Source: an uncultured Flavobacteriaceae bacterium
GTDB taxonomy: Bacteria; Bacteroidota; Bacteroidia; Flavobacteriales; Flavobacteriaceae
Length of the DNA stretch: 64,000 bases
Reading direction: 5' to 3'
NCBI GenBank assembly: GCA_937136455.1
Contig: CAKZOO010000051.1
Coordinates: 62,001 to 126,000, forward strand
Made by a program: the position numbers and the translations under genes
Notes under the pieces: generated by a model
What the model was told of the DNA's origin: nothing
Databases searched by the model: none
Seen by the model: the letters and a program-made list of their open reading frames with translations, nothing else
Part shown: one piece after another, positions 9,715 through 19,306 of the stretch
Position numbering within the stretch: position 1 is the stretch's first letter
Layout: every line of letters begins with the position of its first letter

Positions 9715-10548
9715 CTAAAGGTCTCTCTTTTTTAAGATGACATACGAAAGGTAGATAAATGTTATTGCCCAAAAGATAGCGATACTAAAATCTCCAATAC
9801 TGGTGTAGTAATCTAATTTCAGTTCTTCTCCTATTTGCTGAGCTACGGTTTGAACAGCTTCAAATCTTGAAAAAGGTTCTTTGAGAAGATTCCACATAGA
9901 ATTTAATGGGAAGAATCCCATGATTGTATCGGTAGTGGAGCTATCGAAGAGTTTCCAGCGTAACATCCCTCTTACAAATCCTTCAAACATTTGCCAGATG
10001 ACGATAAAACCTAAAGCATAGGCTGATTTTTTAACTAATACTCCAGCAAAAAGACAAAAGCTAAAAAAGGTAAAGAGTTTGACAAAATAGGCGAGAATAA
10101 AACTCAAATCGCTAAAAATGATTCCTAATTCGTTGTAATCTGAATACACCAATCCCAATATTAAACTGATGGTGAATATGAAAATAGTCGAGATCAAAGC
10201 AAATACCCCTGACATATAAACCTTTGAGAGAATAAATTCTTTTTTTGAAAGACCATCGATTAAATTTTGTTTGATGGTTTTATAGGAATATTCATTAGCA
10301 GTCATCGAAACGATAATAATGGCTAAAAAGACTTTAAATAAAGCCCCAAAAAAGCTGTTTAAATGCCAGATATAGGGGAAGTTAAAGATTCCTTGTTCTG
10401 CCAAGTGAAATTTTATTGGACCAATATCAAATTTGATAGCAGCGATCAGCGCTAGAGAACAAATAAGTGTAAAATAAGCATAGATAATGACTCTGCTAAT
10501 TTTATTGTTCCAGAGTTTAATAAATTCTATTTCTAAAAGTCGTTTCAT
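9715..10548 (-). CDS. ABC-2 type transporter permease
   Basis: Six TM-like segments; NEYSYKTIKQNLIDGLSKKEFILSKV; overlaps the upstream ATPase gene. Confidence 0.88.
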   Translation of the reverse strand: MKRLLEIEFIKLWNNKISRVIIYAYFTLICSLALIAAIKFDIGPIKFHLAEQGIFNFPYIWHLNSFFGALFKVFLAIIIVSMTANEYSYKTIKQNLIDGLSKKEFILSKVYMSGVFALISTIFIFTISLILGLVYSDYNELGIIFSDLSFILAYFVKLFTFFSFCLFAGVLVKKSAYALGFIVIWQMFEGFVRGMLRWKLFDSSTTDTIMGFFPLNSMWNLLKEPFSRFEAVQTVAQQIGEELKLDYYTSIGDFSIAIFWAITFIYLSYVILKKRDL

Positions 10549-11450
10549 CGTTGGTATTTACTTTTGGTCAAACTCAAGAACTGTTCTTCTAAACTGATGT
10601 ATTCCTTTGTTAAATGTGAAAGATAGATTCCTTTTTCAGACAATTGTTTGTTGAGTTGTTCCGATGGAATTTCAGACTCAATATCTGCTGTGATAAATCC
10701 ATTTTTTTCTCTAATATCAGTTAAGTTGCTGATTGTTTTTAAGGTTTCTATCAATTGCTCATGATCGTTAGATTTGAGCTTGAAAAATCCCTTATGTCCA
10801 TTCATCTCACTTACTTTACCATTGTAGAGTAAATTTCCTTTTTGAAGCACAAGAACATGAGAACACACTTTTTCAACTTCATCTAATAAGTGAGAGGCCA
10901 ATAGAATAGTCGTTCCTTTAGATGCAATTTCAAGAATCAGCGATCGTATTTGGTGTATTCCTTCTGGGTCTAAACCGTTTGTTGGTTCATCTAGAATTAG
11001 AATTTCAGGATCGTTTAACAGAGCTGAAGCAATTGCTAAGCGCTGTTTCATTCCCAATGAGAAGGTGCTAAACTTAGAATCTTTTCGATCCCAAAGATCA
11101 ACTAGTTTTAGCTTTTCTTCGACCTTATCTAATGATACTCCTTTGATTTTACAAACTAGTTCCAAATTCTTTGTAGCAGTGAGATAAGGGTAAAAGTTAG
11201 GACGCTCAATAATAGCCCCCACTTTTTTTAAAGCTTGGTGTACAGAGCTGCTTCCTCCAAACCACTCAAAATTTCCTAAAGAAGGATTTACAACATTGAG
11301 AACCATTCCCAAAGTAGTAGATTTACCACTTCCATTAGGTCCTAATAATCCATAGACATTACCCTTATAGAGTTCAAAACTTAAGTTGTTGACTGCTTTT
11401 AAGGGGCCGTAGTTCTTTGATAGATTGGATGCTGATAAAATAATTTCCAA
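10545..11450 (-). CDS. ABC transporter ATP-binding protein (TTG start)
   Basis: GPNGSGKST Walker A, FSLGMKQRLAIA signature, LILDEPTNGLDP. In-frame TAG upstream with no ATG in between. Confidence 0.93.
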   Translation of the reverse strand: MEIILSASNLSKNYGPLKAVNNLSFELYKGNVYGLLGPNGSGKSTTLGMVLNVVNPSLGNFEWFGGSSSVHQALKKVGAIIERPNFYPYLTATKNLELVCKIKGVSLDKVEEKLKLVDLWDRKDSKFSTFSLGMKQRLAIASALLNDPEILILDEPTNGLDPEGIHQIRSLILEIASKGTTILLASHLLDEVEKVCSHVLVLQKGNLLYNGKVSEMNGHKGFFKLKSNDHEQLIETLKTISNLTDIREKNGFITADIESEIPSEQLNKQLSEKGIYLSHLTKEYISLEEQFLSLTKSKYQR

Positions 11451-11546
11451 TAGTTTATGATTTTGGTCCTATTAATATTGACGAATAAATTAGTAATTTG
11501 TTACTTCTAAGATACAATTGTTTTACAAAATCAGAATTTTAGCACT

Positions 11547-12623
11547 ATGGTTCAAAATATTATGTCCAAAAAAAAGCCTGCTTTTCCAGTTAATGAAAAG
11601 CTGATGGCTTACTTAAAGGAATACAATAGATATATTGAAGTGCCAGTACTCTACGAAGATTTACTTCGCTTTTCAGGGTCAGTAAGTGTATACGATGAAA
11701 ATGATGAAGATACTTTGTGGATTCGAGTGTATTATTCTGAATACGAGCGTGATGAGATTGATCTTAGTCTAAAAAAGGTATACTCAATCCTTCATTCAGA
11801 CGGAAGTGATTATATCATTCCTTATCTAAATGTAGACGCAATTGATTTTTGCACCTTTGGAAATTCTAAACCTTTTAGGGTAAAGATTCGAAACATCATC
11901 AATGACAACTTTACTTATTTCTATGTAAAACAAACAGATGCCTCAAGGATTTATGGATTGGAACTAGAGCATATGTTATCTCCTTATAATTTAAACTTCT
12001 TAGTTCACAAGGACACCCTAATTGAAGAACACATTCTAGGGATACCTGGTGATGTGTTCATCGAATCCTATTTAGAAGACTGTACTACTATTGAAAAGGC
12101 CCAGATCGCCAAGGAGTTTGTAAAATTTAACGAGCGTTGTATGATTCGTTTGTTAGGAGATATGAGGTCCTACAATTATGTGATTGTACCTATTCACGAT
12201 TTTGACCATGTCGAGTATAAAATTAGAGCGATCGATTTTGATCAACAATCATTTGAAGGAAGACTCAATATTTACAGGCCACAGTTTTTTAAAGAAAACA
12301 ATAGAGTCGTGGATATGGTTCGTGAACGCCTTAATGAAGATTCCATTACTCAGTATAAATTAGAAGAACGCTCTATTATGGCCAAGCGTATATTGTCTTG
12401 GGAAAAACGTTTAAACAAGTTGATTAAAGCATCCTTAGAGGATAAAATTTCAGTACAAGAAAATGTCGATCGACTTAAAATGGAAATCTTTGAACTCACT
12501 CATGATTATAGATTTAAATCCTGTAAATCGATGGGGGCTATATTGAATCTAACCCTTAGCTTCGTAAAGAAGAATTATGAAAATGTCACCATGAATGAAA
12601 TTATCACTCGTAAGATACGCTAG
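11547..12623 (+). CDS. uncharacterised protein with a possible protein-kinase-like fold
   Basis: 358 aa. YFYVKQTDASRIYGLELEHML (possible beta3 Lys and alphaC Glu), LLGDMRSYNYVI (D-x4-N catalytic loop), KIRAIDFDQQSF (DFG-like). Confidence 0.6.
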   Translation: MVQNIMSKKKPAFPVNEKLMAYLKEYNRYIEVPVLYEDLLRFSGSVSVYDENDEDTLWIRVYYSEYERDEIDLSLKKVYSILHSDGSDYIIPYLNVDAIDFCTFGNSKPFRVKIRNIINDNFTYFYVKQTDASRIYGLELEHMLSPYNLNFLVHKDTLIEEHILGIPGDVFIESYLEDCTTIEKAQIAKEFVKFNERCMIRLLGDMRSYNYVIVPIHDFDHVEYKIRAIDFDQQSFEGRLNIYRPQFFKENNRVVDMVRERLNEDSITQYKLEERSIMAKRILSWEKRLNKLIKASLEDKISVQENVDRLKMEIFELTHDYRFKSCKSMGAILNLTLSFVKKNYENVTMNEIITRKIR

Positions 12624-12655
12624 TTCTTATACCTAACTCCATAAACATAGTGATT

Positions 12656-13252
12656 ATGAAATCTATTTTTGAACTTTATTTTGATGTATATACTGTTTTT
12701 GAAGAAGTATCAAATGATGTTGTATTTCTAAAAATTAAAGAATTTGCAAGAGTCTGTAGCGATAGAGCTACTTACAATCAATTAAAATCTCTCGTGATCT
12801 GGGATGATTTGGTGATCAATTTTGGAGTAGGATTTGAAATGATTGCTTGTTATGAACAAATCAAAGACCTCGATCCTTCAGAAATCAAACGACTTCGATT
12901 GATCGCTCAAGAGTTTGCTAAAAGTGATCAATTAGATGATTCTTGGATGCGAGCTTTAAAGTGTGAACCGCACTTAGGTTGTGTGTATTACTTTCAACAC
13001 GATGTTCGATTGATGATTCATCAGTACGATGAACCGCTTTTTAGAAGTATCAAAGATCTAAAATGCATCGATTTTTTGAATTCAAACTTTGAGTTCGACC
13101 TTCGACAAGCCAACACCACGAGAGCGCAACAATGGCTCGACACGTATACGAGCTTAGAAGATTCCAATACTGTTGTCGACCTTCAAAAGATGAAAAACGA
13201 TTATTTAAAAAATAAAGTTGATAGCCTCCAACTAGAAGCTTCCTTAGTTTAA
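12656..13252 (+). CDS. uncharacterised protein, co-oriented partner of the preceding gene
   Basis: About 198 aa ORF from ATG 12656, 32 bp after the upstream stop; no family recognised. Confidence 0.7.
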   Translation: MKSIFELYFDVYTVFEEVSNDVVFLKIKEFARVCSDRATYNQLKSLVIWDDLVINFGVGFEMIACYEQIKDLDPSEIKRLRLIAQEFAKSDQLDDSWMRALKCEPHLGCVYYFQHDVRLMIHQYDEPLFRSIKDLKCIDFLNSNFEFDLRQANTTRAQQWLDTYTSLEDSNTVVDLQKMKNDYLKNKVDSLQLEASLV

Positions 13253-13260
13253 CAAACCCT

Positions 13261-14316
13261 TTAGTTGGATTCTTTGTTGAAATAGACAAGGTAATAATAC
13301 ATTTGACGTTCTTCATCCCAACCTTTTTCTACAAATTTCTCAGCAGATTCAGGATTGATAAAATCCATTTTAATCTGAATATTGGTGTCGAGTTGAATGA
13401 TGTTTTTCACTTTTTTTCTAACATCTGACACCGCTTTATTGGCAATGTCAAAAGATGCGACATCTTCAATGGAATACTTAGGTCCCTTTTCAACTTTGTA
13501 ATTTCTGAATTCAGGAATTAAAGCTGGATTATCGATAACCTCATTGATAAAGTTGGTTTCTTCAAAGGAATCGTTCTTGGCGAAGTGATTGACAGCCTTA
13601 TTCATAAAGAGAACCTCTTGTTGTTTGTCCTCAGCTGGCAATACGACATCTTTTGCAAAATCCTTACAGAATTTTAGATAACTCTTTGTGTAAAAATTCT
13701 CATCAGTCATATAATCAACACTTAAAAAGTCATCTAACCAGTATTTAGTATCATAGCGATTCGAGTCGATACTGAGTACTTTATAACCTTCTTCTTTTTC
13801 AGAATTGAGAACAATGCACCCTTTGTCGAGTTTTTTGAGATTAATACCTTTTTCTAAATTCATCTTCAGGTTTTGCTCTCCTTCTTCGAAGATTAAAAAC
13901 TCTTGTTTTAATTCCGATTTAAAAATACCTATGGCATCAACTTTGTTGTTGTCTAAAATGACATCGTGTAAGTAAGTAACATAAAGCTCTCCACTTTTGA
14001 TATGAGGGTGGTTGGATTGATCGTAAAGGTGTTTACCTATCTTTTTTGATACCTGATGTAAGGAATCAGGATTTTCAAAAATTTCATTGACCATATTGTA
14101 GAGTTCGTTAAACTCTAAATCAGCCTCATGTGAAAAACGATAATAGGTTTCTTCTTTTTCTCTGAAAGGTTTAAAGAAAAATTCTTTGAGGTGTCCAACA
14201 AGCTCGTCGTTTAAGGGATACGATGCATCCGATAAGAAAAATGGCTCAGCTTTAGATTTATTACCGACTCTGTGGAGCGATAATTGCTCTATTTGTGTAT
14301 TGTAAAAGTTGATCAT
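13261..14316 (-). CDS. nucleoid-associated protein (NdpA/YejK-like)
   Basis: HPHIKSGELYVTYLHDVILDNNKVDAIGIFKSELKQEFLIF and LNSEKEEGYKVLSID...YDTKYWLDDFL. Confidence 0.85.
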   Translation of the reverse strand: MINFYNTQIEQLSLHRVGNKSKAEPFFLSDASYPLNDELVGHLKEFFFKPFREKEETYYRFSHEADLEFNELYNMVNEIFENPDSLHQVSKKIGKHLYDQSNHPHIKSGELYVTYLHDVILDNNKVDAIGIFKSELKQEFLIFEEGEQNLKMNLEKGINLKKLDKGCIVLNSEKEEGYKVLSIDSNRYDTKYWLDDFLSVDYMTDENFYTKSYLKFCKDFAKDVVLPAEDKQQEVLFMNKAVNHFAKNDSFEETNFINEVIDNPALIPEFRNYKVEKGPKYSIEDVASFDIANKAVSDVRKKVKNIIQLDTNIQIKMDFINPESAEKFVEKGWDEERQMYYYLVYFNKESN

Positions 14317-14333
14317 TAAAGTTTAATAGGGTA

Positions 14334-14846
14334 TTAGTTCCACTGATCGTCAAAGTCCATTGAATCGTAGTTGTCAAATTCATTGAAATCGTCAAATTCA
14401 TCTGATTCTTCATCAAAATCTTGATTGCTATCTTCTGCTTCAAAGACCTTGTCTGGTGGATTGTCTGGAAGTTCACCGTGAGAGTATAATAAATCAGGAT
14501 ATGAATCTCCTTCATTTCTTTTTGAAATATCTGCAAGTTCAATAAAGAAGGTCCACATCAATAAAAAGTCATAGACATAGATGAGTTTGGTTTGATCTTC
14601 ATCTATAATATCTTTAAGATATACAGAAGACATGGAAACTCCATCTTCCATTGCAAATAGAGGGATTTCATCTTCTTGATTCCACTCTCCATCACAGGTG
14701 TAGAATGCTGCCATTTCTCCTGAATCCAATCCAAATGATTGTGAGATAATATTGTGTAAATCTTCTAAACTATCGTTAGAATCTACAGCAAGATCTCTAA
14801 AAACGTCTTCTTTAGCGTCTAAAATGACTCTTATTTTATATATCAT
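14334..14846 (-). CDS. plasmid pRiA4b ORF-3-like family protein with acidic C-terminal tail
   Basis: IYKIRVILDAKEDVFRDLAVDSNDSLEDLHNIISQSFGLDSGEMAAFY; D/E-rich C-terminus. Confidence 0.8.
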   Translation of the reverse strand: MIYKIRVILDAKEDVFRDLAVDSNDSLEDLHNIISQSFGLDSGEMAAFYTCDGEWNQEDEIPLFAMEDGVSMSSVYLKDIIDEDQTKLIYVYDFLLMWTFFIELADISKRNEGDSYPDLLYSHGELPDNPPDKVFEAEDSNQDFDEESDEFDDFNEFDNYDSMDFDDQWN

Positions 14847-14870
14847 TACAGTGGTATTAAGGAAGTAAAT

Positions 14871-15902
14871 TTACAATCTTTTTTGAGTTTTAGAAGCAGT
14901 ATTTGATTCTAAAAGAAGGTAGTATTGCAATCCAAAAAGTACAGAGCCTACTACTAGATGAATCGGTTGGCTAAGTATTGGGAAATCAGCGTAATAAATG
15001 ATAATACCGCTAAGGGCAGCGAGAACGACAAAGCCAAATACCCATTTTGTCTTTGGATATCCTAATTGTAACTTTCTAACTCTGAAAAGTAGGTAGGCGT
15101 TAACAAGTAACATTAAGATCGAAAAGGAGCGATGAATGTAAAATAAAACAGGAGGTGCTACAAGCCATGTTTCTGGGTTGGATTCTCCTAAGGATTTAAT
15201 CTGTTCATCGACAAATTCTCTGACTTGGGTGCCCAATACAACTTGAATCAGGGTCATCATCAGAGAGATTCCTATTAATTTTTTTAGAAGAGGATCTGCT
15301 TTGTATTCAACACTTTTAGTAGAACTCTGATAGACAATAGAAATCATCATTCCAATAATTACGAGAGCCATTAACATATGAATGGTAATTTTTACAGGAA
15401 GTAAAACAGAGTAAACAACCGTTGCTCCAAGCCAGGCTTCAAATACCATACCTATGACAACTAAGACTGCCAGCAATGATAATTTCTTATTAGTTTTCCA
15501 ATAGCTAAAACTCCATAAGGCCAAAATGAAAGTGGCCAATCCAGCTAAAGCTCCAAAGAGTCTGTTGATAAACTCAGTCCAGGTGTGATAAGGATTGAAC
15601 TCAGCGTAATCGTGTTTGGTATAAAGTTCCCAATTAGAATCTTTAAAAGTTTCCTCAGTTGTAAAATCACCTGTGGCTTTATACAAACGCTCTTGATGAA
15701 TAATAACTTCGCCTTTGTGAAAGGATTTTCCAGAATCCCAAAGAAGAGTTTCTTCGTTAGTAGGAGGGATCATATAGCCAAAACACTTTGGCCAGTCTGG
15801 ACATCCCATTCCAGACCCTGTCATTCTTACAACGGATCCAGCAATAACTACGATATACACTAACACCAAGGTAATCTTTGCGAAATTTAGATAGGCTTTC
15901 AT
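14871..15902 (-). CDS. ctaA: heme A synthase (COX15/CtaA)
   Basis: VVIAGSVVRMTGSGMGCPDWPKCFG; multiple TM helices. Confidence 0.93.
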   Translation of the reverse strand: MKAYLNFAKITLVLVYIVVIAGSVVRMTGSGMGCPDWPKCFGYMIPPTNEETLLWDSGKSFHKGEVIIHQERLYKATGDFTTEETFKDSNWELYTKHDYAEFNPYHTWTEFINRLFGALAGLATFILALWSFSYWKTNKKLSLLAVLVVIGMVFEAWLGATVVYSVLLPVKITIHMLMALVIIGMMISIVYQSSTKSVEYKADPLLKKLIGISLMMTLIQVVLGTQVREFVDEQIKSLGESNPETWLVAPPVLFYIHRSFSILMLLVNAYLLFRVRKLQLGYPKTKWVFGFVVLAALSGIIIYYADFPILSQPIHLVVGSVLFGLQYYLLLESNTASKTQKRL

Positions 15903-17320
15903 ATGTTTGATGCTTTAAGCCCCATTGACTCACCTTTTTTAATGGTAAATTCAAGAGCTGATTCATATTCATTGGGAATTTCACCTTCTAAAATAGCTTC
16001 TTTGATAGCTTCCTTGATCATTCCTACTTCTTTAGAAGGCTGTAAGTTGAATAATTTGATGATTTCTTCACCGCTTATCGGTGGTTGAAAATTTCGGATG
16101 TGATCGCGATGTTCAACCTCGACTATTTTTTGACGAACTATTTGAAAGTTGTTCTTGTAACGGCGTTGTTTCTTAGGGTTTTTAGTAGTGATATCCGCCT
16201 CGCAGAGGGTCATCAAATCTTCAATATCTTCTCCAGCGTCAAAGATGAGTCGTCTAACAGCAGAATCGGTTACAAAATCTTCAGCGATGACAATTGGTCT
16301 AGAGCTCATCGATACAATTTTTTTGACGTATTTCATCTTCTCATTTAAAGGAAGATGCAATCGTTTAAAGAGTTTGTATACCATTTTTGAACCTATAAAC
16401 TCGTGACCGTGAAAAGTCCAACCAATATTTTTGTCAAATCGTTTAGTCGGTGCCTTTCCGATATCATGTAATAAAGCGGCCCATCTGAGCCACAGATTGT
16501 CTGTGTTTTCTGATATATTGTCAACGACCTCCAAGGTGTGCCAAAAATTGTCTTTATGTCGTTGACCTTCAATTTCTTCGATACCTTCAAGAGCAATCAA
16601 CTCTGGAAGTATATAGTGAAGTAAGCCCGTTTGATGCAATAGTTTAAAACCGTGACTAGGTTTTGGAGCCAGTAAGATTTTATTGAGTTCTTCAACAATA
16701 CGCTCATTTGATACAATGGAAATACGGTCCTTGTTACGCCCAATAGCGTTTAGTGAATCCTTTTCAATTTTAAAATCTAATTGAGTAGCAAATCGAATCG
16801 CTCTCATCATTCGAAGTGGATCATCGGAGTAGGTGATATCAGCATCTAAAGGAGTTCGAATACATTTATTCTTTAGGTCTTCAAGACCATCAAAGGGGTC
16901 TATTAAATCACCAAAATCTTCTGAATTAAGAGAAAGAGCTAGTGCATTAATAGTAAAGTCTCTTCTGTTTTGATCGTCTTCTAAACTCCCACTCGCCACC
17001 TTTGGGTTTCTGCTGTCTTCTGAATAACTCTCTTTTCGAGCTCCAACAAATTCAAGGATGAGGTCCTTGTACTTGATCATGGCCGTCCCGTAATTTTTAA
17101 ATACAGAAATTTCTGAACTGCCTTTTAATGCTTTAGAAACTTCTTGAGCATATTCAATACCATTTCCAATGACCACAATATCAATGTCTTTTGGATTTTC
17201 TTTACCCAATAGAAAATCACGAGTAAATCCACCGATAACAAAGGATGATAATCCCATGGATTCAGATACCTCATTGAGGGTTTTAAACACGGGATCTTTT
17301 AAGGCCTCTTTGTGATTCAT
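15899..17320 (-). CDS. CCA tRNA nucleotidyltransferase / poly(A) polymerase family with HD domain
   Basis: VIGGFTRDFLLGKENPKDIDIVV nucleotidyltransferase motif; RRDFTINALAL; LLHDIGKAPTKR HD motif. Confidence 0.94.
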   Translation of the reverse strand: MNHKEALKDPVFKTLNEVSESMGLSSFVIGGFTRDFLLGKENPKDIDIVVIGNGIEYAQEVSKALKGSSEISVFKNYGTAMIKYKDLILEFVGARKESYSEDSRNPKVASGSLEDDQNRRDFTINALALSLNSEDFGDLIDPFDGLEDLKNKCIRTPLDADITYSDDPLRMMRAIRFATQLDFKIEKDSLNAIGRNKDRISIVSNERIVEELNKILLAPKPSHGFKLLHQTGLLHYILPELIALEGIEEIEGQRHKDNFWHTLEVVDNISENTDNLWLRWAALLHDIGKAPTKRFDKNIGWTFHGHEFIGSKMVYKLFKRLHLPLNEKMKYVKKIVSMSSRPIVIAEDFVTDSAVRRLIFDAGEDIEDLMTLCEADITTKNPKKQRRYKNNFQIVRQKIVEVEHRDHIRNFQPPISGEEIIKLFNLQPSKEVGMIKEAIKEAILEGEIPNEYESALEFTIKKGESMGLKASNI

Positions 17321-17326
17321 TTTTTA

Positions 17327-17896
17327 TTAACTCCTTATGATACGTACTTCTCCGTTATTTTTAAGCTTGATAATGGTAGAAGCAGTAGTGTGGTTGAATT
17401 CTGGCTGTAAAGGTACTATATAGTCTACAGCTGTTAAAATCTTCTCATCAATTTCTTCAAACTGTTTAGGGGTAGGTGATCCTGAAATATTAGCCGATGT
17501 AGAAACGATTGGTTTCCTGAAATTAGTGATGAGGTATCTACAAAATTTGTCTTTAGCAACTCTAATTCCAAGACTGTTATCATCTGCAATTACATTTGAA
17601 GCGACCCCAAGAGGTTCATCATAGATAATGGTCGTAGGTTTTTCACTGTAATCAATAATGTCATAGGCGGCATCCGGTACGGACTTAACATGGCGCTCCA
17701 ACATCCCGATATCGCTGACTAAGCAAATCATTGATTTGCTATCAGCCCTGTTTTTAATCTTGTAAATTTTATCAACTGCTTCTGGATTAGAGGCGTCACA
17801 TCCTAAACCCCATACAGTATCAGTTGGGTAAAGTATGACTCCTCCGTTGGAAAGTACTTCTTTTGCTTTTGCAAGTGCACGTTTAAATTCTTCCAT
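17327..17896 (-). CDS. L-threonylcarbamoyladenylate synthase (Sua5/YciO/YrdC family)
   Basis: GGVILYPTDTVWGLGCDASNPEAVDKIYKIKNR; STSANISGSPTP. Confidence 0.93.
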   Translation of the reverse strand: MEEFKRALAKAKEVLSNGGVILYPTDTVWGLGCDASNPEAVDKIYKIKNRADSKSMICLVSDIGMLERHVKSVPDAAYDIIDYSEKPTTIIYDEPLGVASNVIADDNSLGIRVAKDKFCRYLITNFRKPIVSTSANISGSPTPKQFEEIDEKILTAVDYIVPLQPEFNHTTASTIIKLKNNGEVRIIRS

Positions 17897-17913
17897 AATT
17901 TTAGATAAAAAAT

Positions 17914-17942
17914 AAAGCTGATAATCATTGACTATCAGCTTT
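17914..17942 (-). terminator. Intrinsic terminator downstream of dapD
   Basis: AAAGCTGATA / TATCAGCTTT stem; T-rich tract follows on the minus strand. Confidence 0.75.
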
Positions 17943-17980
17943 ACAAAGTTCCGTAAAATAGCTTAAAGTAAAAAGTATTT

Positions 17981-18796
17981 TTACACCGCTACATCATAGG
18001 TTCTCAAGGCGTCGTTCAAAGAGGTCTTCTTATCAGTACTCTCTTTTCTTTTTCCGATGATTAAAGCACATGGAACACCGTATTCTCCTGCAGGGAATTT
18101 TTTGTTGTAAGTCCCAGGAATAACTACTGAACGAGCAGGAACAATTCCTTTCATTTCAACAGGCTGATCTCCAGTGACGTCAATAATTTTTGTTGAAGCT
18201 GTTAGAACCACATTAGCACCGAGTACCGCTTCTTTTTCAACGCGAACTCCTTCGACAACAATCGACCTTGATCCTAAGAAAGCATTGTCTTCAATGATCA
18301 CTGGCGCTGCTTGTAAGGGCTCTAATACACCTCCGATTCCAACACCACCACTAAGGTGAACATTTTTTCCAATCTGTGCACAACTTCCTACGGTTGCCCA
18401 AGTGTCAACCATGGTCCCCTCATCAACATAAGCCCCAATATTTACATAAGAAGGCATTAAAATAGTACCTGGAGAAATAAAAGCTCCATGACGTGCTACA
18501 GCATTAGGAACCACACGGATTCCTTTTTCTTTATAACCACGTTTTAGTGGCATTTTATCGTGGTATTCAAAGATTCCAGCCTCAAGAGTTTCCATCTTTT
18601 GAATTGGGAAATACAATACAACTCCCTTTTTTACCCATTCGTTAATTTGCCATCCATCTTCAGTAGGCTCTGCACAACGAAGTTCACCGTTGTCTAATTT
18701 TTGAATTACTTCTCTAATTGCTTCTTGAGTACTGGCATCAGTCAAAAGACTTCGGTCATCCCAAGCAGCTTCTATTTTTGATTGTAAATCGGTCAT
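17981..18796 (-). CDS. dapD: 2,3,4,5-tetrahydropyridine-2,6-dicarboxylate N-succinyltransferase
   Basis: Left-handed beta-helix repeats; VVPNAVARHGAFISPGTILMPSYVNIGAYVDEGTMVDTWATVGSCAQIG. Confidence 0.97.
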   Translation of the reverse strand: MTDLQSKIEAAWDDRSLLTDASTQEAIREVIQKLDNGELRCAEPTEDGWQINEWVKKGVVLYFPIQKMETLEAGIFEYHDKMPLKRGYKEKGIRVVPNAVARHGAFISPGTILMPSYVNIGAYVDEGTMVDTWATVGSCAQIGKNVHLSGGVGIGGVLEPLQAAPVIIEDNAFLGSRSIVVEGVRVEKEAVLGANVVLTASTKIIDVTGDQPVEMKGIVPARSVVIPGTYNKKFPAGEYGVPCALIIGKRKESTDKKTSLNDALRTYDVAV

Positions 18797-18875
18797 ATCA
18801 TTTAAAATTTTGACAAAGATAATGCCTTCAGCCTTAATTCTCTCTTAAAATTTATAGGTATAACAAATTAAGCTG

Positions 18876-18883
18876 TAATTTTG
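18876..18883 (+). promoter_or_regulatory. -7 box TAATTTTG upstream of ruvX
   Basis: Exact TAnnTTTG; overlaps the ORF-track TTG start at 18881. Confidence 0.55.
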
Positions 18884-18895
18884 CAAAAAAAGATT

Positions 18896-19306
18896 TTGAG
18901 CAGAATAGTAGCTATTGATTTTGGAACGAAACGTTCAGGTATTGCAGTGACAGACCCTATGAAAATTATCGCTTCGGGTTTGTGTACAGTACCAACATCA
19001 GAGCTAATGGACTATCTCAAAAACTATATGAAAAATGAAGCGGTTGAATGTGTGGTTTTGGGTCTTCCCAAACAGATGAACAATCAAGATTCAGAATCAG
19101 AAGTGCATATCAAAGAGTTTATTGCGACTCTTCAAAAAGAAATGCCATTGATGAAAATTGAGCGTCAAGACGAGCGATTTACTTCTAAAATGGCTTTTGA
19201 TACCATGATTGCTTCTGGATTAAAAAAAGAAAAAAGAAAAGATAAGGCCTTGATCGATGAAATCAGTGCAACCATTATCTTACAGGACTATTTAAATAAA
19301 CAATGA
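18896..19306 (+). CDS. ruvX: Holliday junction resolvase-like protein RuvX/YqgF (TTG start; ORF track begins at 18881)
   Basis: SRIVAIDFGTKRSGIAVTDP...VVLGLPKQMN...DERFTSKMA. Confidence 0.9.
   Translation: MSRIVAIDFGTKRSGIAVTDPMKIIASGLCTVPTSELMDYLKNYMKNEAVECVVLGLPKQMNNQDSESEVHIKEFIATLQKEMPLMKIERQDERFTSKMAFDTMIASGLKKEKRKDKALIDEISATIILQDYLNKQ

Noticed and set aside
13227-13269. TCCAACTA ... TAGTTGGA inverted repeat across the 12656-13252 / 13261-14316 convergent junction
   Set aside because: 27-nt loop and no T-tract; too weak to call a terminator
14334-14846. pRiA4b ORF-3-like domain as evidence of a mobile element
   Set aside because: The domain is widespread in chromosomes; no transposase, terminal repeats or target duplications were seen nearby
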